This document shows, piece after piece, positions 23,275 to 27,991 of a stretch of DNA of 27,991 bases. This DNA is from an uncultured Eubacterium sp. (GTDB lineage Bacteria; Bacillota; Clostridia; Peptostreptococcales; Anaerovoracaceae). Made by a program: the position numbers and the translations under genes. The stretch covers positions 1 through 27,991 of the forward strand of contig CALBGO010000119.1 in assembly GCA_937894585.1 (NCBI GenBank). The letters are read 5' to 3'. Under the pieces are notes generated by a model, which searched no databases, was not told the origin of the DNA, and saw nothing but the letters and a program-made list of their open reading frames with translations. Within the stretch, counting starts at the first letter, position 1. Every line of letters starts with the position of its first letter.

Positions 23275-23517
23275 ATGGACAGAGAGAAAAGAATACGCAG
23301 GCTGATATCGATGAAGAAATACTTTTTAGAAGCAGGTCTTGGTATGATTGCAGTGTTTGTTATTGATATTGCAATAGACTATATTGCATCAGGGCTGCGG
23401 GGAGAAACTTTTTCACCCCATTTTATGACATTGATTCTCTTAATGGGCGTTGTGTTTATTGTTCTGCACTTTGTCTGCAGAATTATGCTGAGCAAGGTTT
23501 TGGAAGCGCAGAGATAG
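23275..23517 (+). CDS. small two-helix membrane protein behind promoter C
   Basis: This 80-residue protein has a strongly basic N-terminus (MDREKRIRRL) and two hydrophobic helices (about 20-38 and 51-70) with a short outside loop (ASGLRGETFSPHF). In size and topology it resembles the 60-residue protein at 22100, though I see no close identity. AGAGGAGGG lies just before the ATG. It is the first gene behind promoter C, the copied LytTR-type promoter, so its expression should follow that of the secreted protein at 21047. An immunity or signalling-accessory role is inference. Family unknown. Confidence 0.65.
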   Translation: MDREKRIRRLISMKKYFLEAGLGMIAVFVIDIAIDYIASGLRGETFSPHFMTLILLMGVVFIVLHFVCRIMLSKVLEAQR

Positions 23518-23626
23518 GATAACGCAGGTACAGTTTCCTGAGCAGATCTTTTCTCTGATTAAGCAGAAAATGATGTCAAGTATTTCAAATCAGGGAATTG
23601 ATATATTATAAGAGGAGGTTTTAGAG

Positions 23627-23938
23627 ATGAAAAAATATGCTCCGAATTTGTTAGTGATTGTTTCAACAGTATGTAATATCATTGCGGTATGTACGGCAAT
23701 CTTTGTGAAGCCGATTTTGAAAGAGGAATTATATATCGGTTATATTGCAACCGGGCTTCCTCTTGTATTGAGTATCCTGATTCTTTTCGTCATTTTAATG
23801 CTTTTCAGAAAGCAGATTTCAGCATATCAGAGAAATATGCTGATGGTCAGCTACGGAATTACGGCGATTGTAGGATTTAAATGGGTATTCACTATGCTGG
23901 TTACGGCAAATGGAGTTCCGGCAATATCCTTTATCTGA
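23627..23938 (+). CDS. small three-helix membrane protein
   Basis: This 103-residue protein has three hydrophobic segments (about residues 7-27, 37-60 and 73-95) with a basic loop between the second and third (FRKQISAYQRN). AAGAGGAGGTTTTAGAG precedes the ATG, a strong site. It lies 109 bp after the 23275 gene and in the same direction, without a promoter or terminator seen between them, so the two are probably one transcript. It is too short for AgrB-type peptide processing proteases and lacks their His/Cys pair. Family unknown. Confidence 0.65.
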   Translation: MKKYAPNLLVIVSTVCNIIAVCTAIFVKPILKEELYIGYIATGLPLVLSILILFVILMLFRKQISAYQRNMLMVSYGITAIVGFKWVFTMLVTANGVPAISFI

Positions 23939-24151
23939 TGAAACGGCGTTGTAAGGATATTTGAAACACTTTTGTTTAATGCTGCGGCAGTAATCGGCTG
24001 CGATGGGATTTGTTTCCGCTTGAGAAGATATGTTTTGCGGGATATATTTCGGCGGTATGAAACAGAGGTTTGCTTTGTAATTTACATAGGGGTTATTGTA
24101 TAGACTTTGAAAAAACTGAAAGCACAGTTTGTTTTATATGGGAAGATAAGC

Positions 24152-24180
24152 TCTCCGTGATGAAATGTCACGGAGATTTT
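24152..24180 (+). terminator. terminator closing the LytTR island
   Basis: TCTCCGTGA (24152-24160) pairs with TCACGGAGA (24168-24176) followed by TTTT. Between 23939 and 24151 I see no gene. Confidence 0.75.
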
Positions 24181-24205
24181 ATGTCTTTCTCTTTTTCTTT
24201 TGTTA

Positions 24206-24234
24206 TTGACAATCTTTATGCGCTGTGATATAAG
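24206..24234 (+). promoter_or_regulatory. promoter of the ABC-2 exporter operon
   Basis: A consensus TTGACA (24206-24211), a 17-bp spacer and TATAAG (24229-24234) preceded by TGA. Strong, and overlapped by the operator described next. Confidence 0.8.
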
Positions 24235-24258
24235 TATGATATCGAAACGATATCATAC
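24234..24258. promoter_or_regulatory. perfect 11+3+11 inverted-repeat operator
   Basis: GTATGATATCG and CGATATCATAC flank AAA. The site begins at the last base of the -10 box and covers the expected transcription start, an ideal place for a repressor dimer. The cognate regulator is not in the window; one-component families that control such exporters (GntR/YtrA, TetR, PadR) are candidates. Confidence 0.7.
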
Positions 24259-24263
24259 ATTTT

Positions 24264-24292
24264 TCGGTGAAAGTCGAATTCTCTCGGTGAAA
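24264..24292. repeat. direct repeat TCGGTGAAA with 20-bp period
   Basis: TCGGTGAAA occurs at 24264 and 24284. Read on the minus strand this is TTTCACCGA twice at 20 bp, one base away from the TTTGACCGA boxes of the LytTR-type operators, with the same period. It lies in the exporter operon's leader. A degenerate, reversed LytTR site is possible. Confidence 0.4.
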
Positions 24293-24337
24293 CCGTCAAA
24301 TTGTGATAGCATACGGTATGAAAGAAATGAGGTAATT

Positions 24338-25042
24338 ATGCTTAAGATTGAACATCTGACAAAGATTTACGGGGAGAAAAAGGCTGTGGATGACCTGAAT
24401 CTGCACATTCAGAAGGGGGAGATTTTCGGGTTCATCGGACACAACGGAGCCGGCAAGACAACCACCATCAAGTCCTGCTGCGGTATTCTGGACTTTGATG
24501 AGGGGGAGATTTTTGTGGACGGTATTTCTGTAAAAACCGATCCTATGGCGGCAAAAAAAGAGATTGCTTACATACCGGACAATCCGGACTTGTACGAATT
24601 TTTATCGGGCATCAGATATCTGAATTTTATTGCCGATATTTATAAAGTACCGAAAGAAGAGCGGCAGGAGCTGATCAAAAAATATGCCGATATGTTTGAA
24701 ATTACGGGAGATCTGGCGCAGCCGATCAGTGCCTATTCTCACGGTATGAAACAGAAGCTGGCAATCATTTCTGCCCTGATTCACAAGCCGAAGCTGATGA
24801 TTATGGACGAACCTTTTGTGGGGCTCGATCCGAAGGCAGCCCATCTTCTGAAGTTGGAAATGCGCAGGCTCTGCGACGAGGGGGGCGCAATTTTCTTTTC
24901 TACTCATGTGCTGGAGGTGGCAGAAAAACTCTGTGATAAAGTCGCCATCATCAAAGGCGGAAAACTGATTACCGCAGGCACGATGGAAGAAGTAAAAGGA
25001 AACACATCTCTTGAAAATGTGTTTCTGGAACTGGAGGCGTAA
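24338..25042 (+). CDS. ABC-2 type exporter ATP-binding protein
   Basis: This 234-residue ATPase belongs to the ABC-2 exporter class. Walker A is GHNGAGKTT (about 36-44), the signature region reads AYSHGMKQKLAI in place of LSGGQ (a variant usual in this class), Walker B is LMIMDEPFVGLDP, and the switch His is in FFSTHVLE. I chose ATG 24338, preceded by ATGAGGTAATT, over an upstream in-frame ATG at 24200, which would start before the promoter. The permease gene begins 1 bp after its stop, so the two form a tight operon. Possible roles are drug, peptide or bacteriocin export or self-protection; the neighbourhood with a LytTR island is suggestive only. Confidence 0.9.
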   Translation: MLKIEHLTKIYGEKKAVDDLNLHIQKGEIFGFIGHNGAGKTTTIKSCCGILDFDEGEIFVDGISVKTDPMAAKKEIAYIPDNPDLYEFLSGIRYLNFIADIYKVPKEERQELIKKYADMFEITGDLAQPISAYSHGMKQKLAIISALIHKPKLMIMDEPFVGLDPKAAHLLKLEMRRLCDEGGAIFFSTHVLEVAEKLCDKVAIIKGGKLITAGTMEEVKGNTSLENVFLELEA

Positions 25043-25043
25043 G

Positions 25044-26645
25044 ATGCTGAGAACTCTGGTGATGATTCGTCTGAAATCCATGTTTGCAGGATTTCTCGGA
25101 CGGAGTAAAAAAGGAACCGGCACGGGAAAGAAAATACTCCTTGCGGCGCTGGTTATCTATATTGTCGCAGTTTTCGGCACACTGTTTATCAATCTGTTTG
25201 CTTCGACTTGCGACGCTTTTTTCGCCCTTGGTATGCAGTGGCTGTACTTCGGTTTTACGGGGCTGATGATTTTTGTCCTGTGTTTTGTGGGAAGCGTTTT
25301 CGTCACCCAGCAGCTGCTTTTTGAGGCGAAGGATAATGACCTGCTTCTGTCTATGCCGGTGCCGGTCAAATCTATTCTGATATCGAGACTGCTTTCCGTT
25401 CTGCTGCTTAACTACATTTACGAACTTCTGGTACTGGTGCCTGCTGTAAGCGTATATATTTACAAAGGTCATTTTGATGGGGCGGGGCTTTTGTTTATCA
25501 TAGGAACAGGGCTGCTTCTTCCTCTTTTGGTGCTGGCGCTTTCGGCTCTGTTCGGATGGCTGATTGCGCTGATTGATTCCAAAATCGGCAGAAAAAACCT
25601 GATTATGATGGTTCTGACCCTGGCGCTGCTTCTTGTCTACCTCTATATCTGTATGAGAATGCAGCATTATATGAATCTTCTTGTTGAAAACGGCGCGGCA
25701 ATCGGAGAGGCTATCGAAAGGACGCTTCCTCCTTTCTACTATATGGGAAAAGCCTGTGCGGAGGGAAGCTTTACCGCATTCGGAATCTTTTTGCTGTTCT
25801 GCCTGATTCCTTTTGCAGTCGTATACTTTGCGTTGGACCGCAGTTTTATTAAAATCGCTACCGCAAATAAGGGGCGTAAAAAAATTGAGTACAGAGAAAA
25901 AGCTCTGAAAACATCCGGTGTCAAGACTGCTCTGTTTATGAAGGATATGCGGCATTTTCTGGGAAGCCCTATGTATATTTTCAATGCGGCGCTGGGGCTG
26001 ATCTTTATGGTAATCGGTGCGGTATATCTGTTTCTGAAGGCGGATACGCTCCTGCCGACAATGCAGATGCTGTCGCAGCTTACGGGAGACGAGAGTATTC
26101 CGGGAGCAGCTCTTTGTGCGGCTTTCGCAATGATGGCTTCTCTGACCTGCATTTCCGCGCCGATGATATCCATTGAGGCGAAAACTCTGTGGATTTCACA
26201 GTCCCTGCCGGTTCGCGCAAAAGATGTGCTGTTTGCAAAAGCCAATGTCCATATTTTTACAAGTCTGCCGTTTATTCTGATCTGCGCGCTGCTTTTGCAG
26301 TTTTCCTTTGATATGGGAATCATCAGCAGAGTTATGCTGGCGGCATTTCCTCTGGCTGCGACTGTTTTCAACGCCTATATGGGTATTGTACTCAATCTGG
26401 CGTATCCGAAGTTCGACTGGATTAACGAAATCGACGCCGTAAAACAGGGCATTGCGCCCACACTGGCAATTTTTATCGCTATGGCAAGCATTGCGCTGCC
26501 GCTGATTCTGTATCTGTTCGTTTTCAAGGATATGATCTCTGCGGAAATGTATCTCCTGATTGTGTTTGGTATTTTCGTCCTCGGAAGCCTGATTCTTTCT
26601 CGGTATCTGTCTGGCAAAGGCGCAGAGAAATTCCGGACGCTGTAA
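25044..26645 (+). CDS. ABC-2 type exporter permease
   Basis: This 533-residue membrane protein is the partner of the ATPase above. It has about twelve hydrophobic segments, the first near residues 30-55, and a conserved cytoplasmic passage DNDLLLSMPVPVKSILISRL after helix 2, characteristic of putative ABC exporter permeases. A second, similar passage, TLWISQSLPVRAKDVLFAKA, in the C-terminal half suggests the protein arose by internal duplication. GGAGGCGTAAG precedes the ATG at 25044; an upstream in-frame ATG at 25011 lies inside the ATPase gene. No peptidase or other extra domain is seen. The substrate is unknown. Confidence 0.87.
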   Translation: MLRTLVMIRLKSMFAGFLGRSKKGTGTGKKILLAALVIYIVAVFGTLFINLFASTCDAFFALGMQWLYFGFTGLMIFVLCFVGSVFVTQQLLFEAKDNDLLLSMPVPVKSILISRLLSVLLLNYIYELLVLVPAVSVYIYKGHFDGAGLLFIIGTGLLLPLLVLALSALFGWLIALIDSKIGRKNLIMMVLTLALLLVYLYICMRMQHYMNLLVENGAAIGEAIERTLPPFYYMGKACAEGSFTAFGIFLLFCLIPFAVVYFALDRSFIKIATANKGRKKIEYREKALKTSGVKTALFMKDMRHFLGSPMYIFNAALGLIFMVIGAVYLFLKADTLLPTMQMLSQLTGDESIPGAALCAAFAMMASLTCISAPMISIEAKTLWISQSLPVRAKDVLFAKANVHIFTSLPFILICALLLQFSFDMGIISRVMLAAFPLAATVFNAYMGIVLNLAYPKFDWINEIDAVKQGIAPTLAIFIAMASIALPLILYLFVFKDMISAEMYLLIVFGIFVLGSLILSRYLSGKGAEKFRTL

Positions 26646-26895
26646 GAACGCAGGTTTTATACCGAAAAAACGGAGATGGGAAGATTGGCGGAAAAGCGCA
26701 GGAGAAGAGGACAGCGGGGGACTTTCGGAAAATCTTTCGGAGGGGTTCGTTTTGTGAAAATATATTTTAGGGAAATATGAAAATATGTTTCGGTAAAATC
26801 AGTTCTCTGTGTAGATTTTATGTTCTGTTTGGTATAAGATAGAAATAAACCTTACGATATTGGAAAGATATTTACTGAAATATAAGGAGAATAGG
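26646..26895. other. intergenic region before rlmN
   Basis: Contains no gene I can support. A weak rlmN promoter may be present: TATAAG at 26833-26838 with TGTAGA 17 bp upstream. The word TTTCGG recurs several times (26720-26795) without clear symmetry. Confidence 0.35.
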
Positions 26896-27915
26896 ATGAT
26901 AAATTTACGGGATTTACAGCCTCAGGAAACCGAGGCGCTGGCTTTGGAGCTGGGCTTTCCGAAATTCCGCGGAAAGCAGATTTTCGACTGGGTGCACAAA
27001 GGGGCGGTGACTTTTGACGAAATGGGAAATCTTCCTAAAGATTTGAGACAGGCTCTTTCAGGGCACTGCACCATAGAATGCCTTAAAATCAGGAAGGTTC
27101 AGAAATCTGCGGACGGGACGCGTAAATATCTGTTTCAGCTGGCTGACGGCAATACCATAGAGAGTGTATTTATGAAATACAAGTACGGCAATTCTATCTG
27201 CGTATCTTCACAGGCGGGGTGCCGTATGGGATGCCGTTTCTGTGCATCGACAAGAAACGGTCTTGTGAGAAATCTGACGCCGGGAGAGATTCTTTCTCAG
27301 GTAATGGATGCGGAAGCCGATACCGGTGAAAAAATAGGACATATTGTCGTGATGGGTACGGGGGAGCCCTTTGACAATTACGATAATCTGTCGGGGTTTC
27401 TGAAATTGGTGAATCACAAAAGGGGACTTTCTCTGGGAATGCGTAATATTACGGTTTCCACCTGCGGTCTGGTACCGGTAATCGAGAAATTTGCGGAGGA
27501 GTTTCCTCAGGTCAATCTGGCAATTTCTCTGCACGGTACAACCGATGAAATCAGAGGCTCCATGATGCCCGTAAACCGAAAGTATCCGCTTTCCGTGCTG
27601 CTTTCTGCGTGTCGGGACTATACGGAGAAAACAGGAAGACGGATTACCTTTGAGTATACTATGGTAAACGGTGTCAATGACAGCGACGCCGATGCGGACA
27701 GGCTGTGCGGTCTTCTTCGCGGTATGCTCTGCCATGTGAATCTGATTCCGCTGAACAAGGTGGCGGAAACAGGTTTCGATACGGTAAGCAGACGGCGCGC
27801 AGCGGAATTCAGGCAGATTTTGGAGAATCGGGGCATTCCGGCGACAGTCAGAAGAGAATTGGGAGCCGATATTGACGCGGCTTGCGGACAGCTCAGGCTT
27901 GGTCAGGATACCTAA
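26896..27915 (+). CDS. rlmN: 23S rRNA (adenine-2503-C2) methyltransferase RlmN
   Basis: This radical-SAM enzyme methylates C2 of A2503 in 23S rRNA and of A37 in some tRNAs. The protein has 339 residues, near the usual length. The iron-sulfur cluster motif CRMGCRFC supplies Cys109, Cys113 and Cys116. GTGEPFDNYDN is the SAM-binding motif and VSTCGLVP follows. The C-terminal RRELGADIDAACGQL holds Cys330, the methyl-carrying Cys of the family. The N-terminal accessory domain begins MINLRDLQPQE and includes FRGKQIFDWVH. The start at ATG 26896 follows AAGGAGAATAGG; a TTG at 26860 is in frame but lacks a site. It appears as a single-gene unit followed by a terminator. Confidence 0.96.
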   Translation: MINLRDLQPQETEALALELGFPKFRGKQIFDWVHKGAVTFDEMGNLPKDLRQALSGHCTIECLKIRKVQKSADGTRKYLFQLADGNTIESVFMKYKYGNSICVSSQAGCRMGCRFCASTRNGLVRNLTPGEILSQVMDAEADTGEKIGHIVVMGTGEPFDNYDNLSGFLKLVNHKRGLSLGMRNITVSTCGLVPVIEKFAEEFPQVNLAISLHGTTDEIRGSMMPVNRKYPLSVLLSACRDYTEKTGRRITFEYTMVNGVNDSDADADRLCGLLRGMLCHVNLIPLNKVAETGFDTVSRRRAAEFRQILENRGIPATVRRELGADIDAACGQLRLGQDT

Positions 27916-27936
27916 AAATAATACAATATTTTGTGC

Positions 27937-27991
27937 AAAAGGGGCTGTCGCACAGTTGACCAATCAGGTCGGCCAAAGCGACAGCTCCTTC
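27937..27991 (+). terminator. rlmN terminator, cut by the window end
   Basis: GGGGCTGTCGC (27941-27951) pairs with GCGACAGCTCC (27978-27988); an inner GACC/GGTC stem sits within the loop. The T-rich tail begins at the last bases of the window. Confidence 0.75.

Noticed and set aside
23627..23938. AgrB-like peptide processing protein
   Set aside because: Too short, only three helices, and no His/Cys catalytic pair.

Overview
The window looks like chromosome of a strictly anaerobic, low-to-mid GC Firmicute of class Clostridia. The signs are strong AGGAGG-type ribosome binding sites, a T-box leader in front of ileS, a long type-2 isoleucyl-tRNA synthetase, LytTR/GHKL signalling, extended -10 (TGn) promoters and a remnant of an IS200-type element. 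No rRNA, tRNA, CRISPR array or phage structural gene was seen. I cannot name the species.

Layout. (1) 1-2836: a polar amino-acid ABC importer (lipoprotein, permease, ATPase) with its own promoter and an internal attenuator-like hairpin. (2) 2950-8384: a PucR-type regulator divergent from a three-gene operon encoding an NCS1 nucleobase-type permease, an M29/AmpS-like metalloenzyme and a DUF917 (thiohydantoin desulfurase-type) protein, probably for uptake and breakdown of a nitrogen heterocycle. (3) 8385-9125: a gene-free A+T-rich block with an 84-bp tandem repeat, an 18-bp perfect palindrome and a long inverted repeat. (4) 9126-14291: a metallophosphoesterase on the minus strand, then two tandem paralogous 402-residue ATP-grasp proteins and an APC-type amino-acid permease. 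(5) 14343-17912: promoter, T-box (ATC specifier) and ileS.

(6) 18020-24180 is the most unusual part: a LytTR regulon island. A LytTR response regulator is followed by a GHKL sensor kinase that is cut by an in-frame TAG immediately after its phospho-acceptor His region. The ATPase half begins again at an ATG 4 bases after the stop's first base is cleared, behind a Shine-Dalgarno-like sequence. Three promoters at 18020, 20931 and 23060 share one architecture: two ACCG-type boxes 20 bp apart, a -35 box 20 bp after the second box, a 17-bp spacer and an extended -10. They stand in front of small membrane-anchored, secreted and two- or three-helix membrane proteins with no family I recognise. The third promoter is a 123-bp duplicate of the second, joined directly to a broken IS200-type tnpA after its first eleven codons. 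One secreted-protein gene (22290-22819) has a frameshift inside its signal peptide. The island resembles loci for peptide-regulated secreted effectors plus immunity-type membrane proteins, but no effector function can be proven from sequence.

(7) 24206-27991: an ABC-2 type exporter pair behind a strong promoter with a perfect 11+3+11 inverted-repeat operator at its start site, then rlmN and its terminator.
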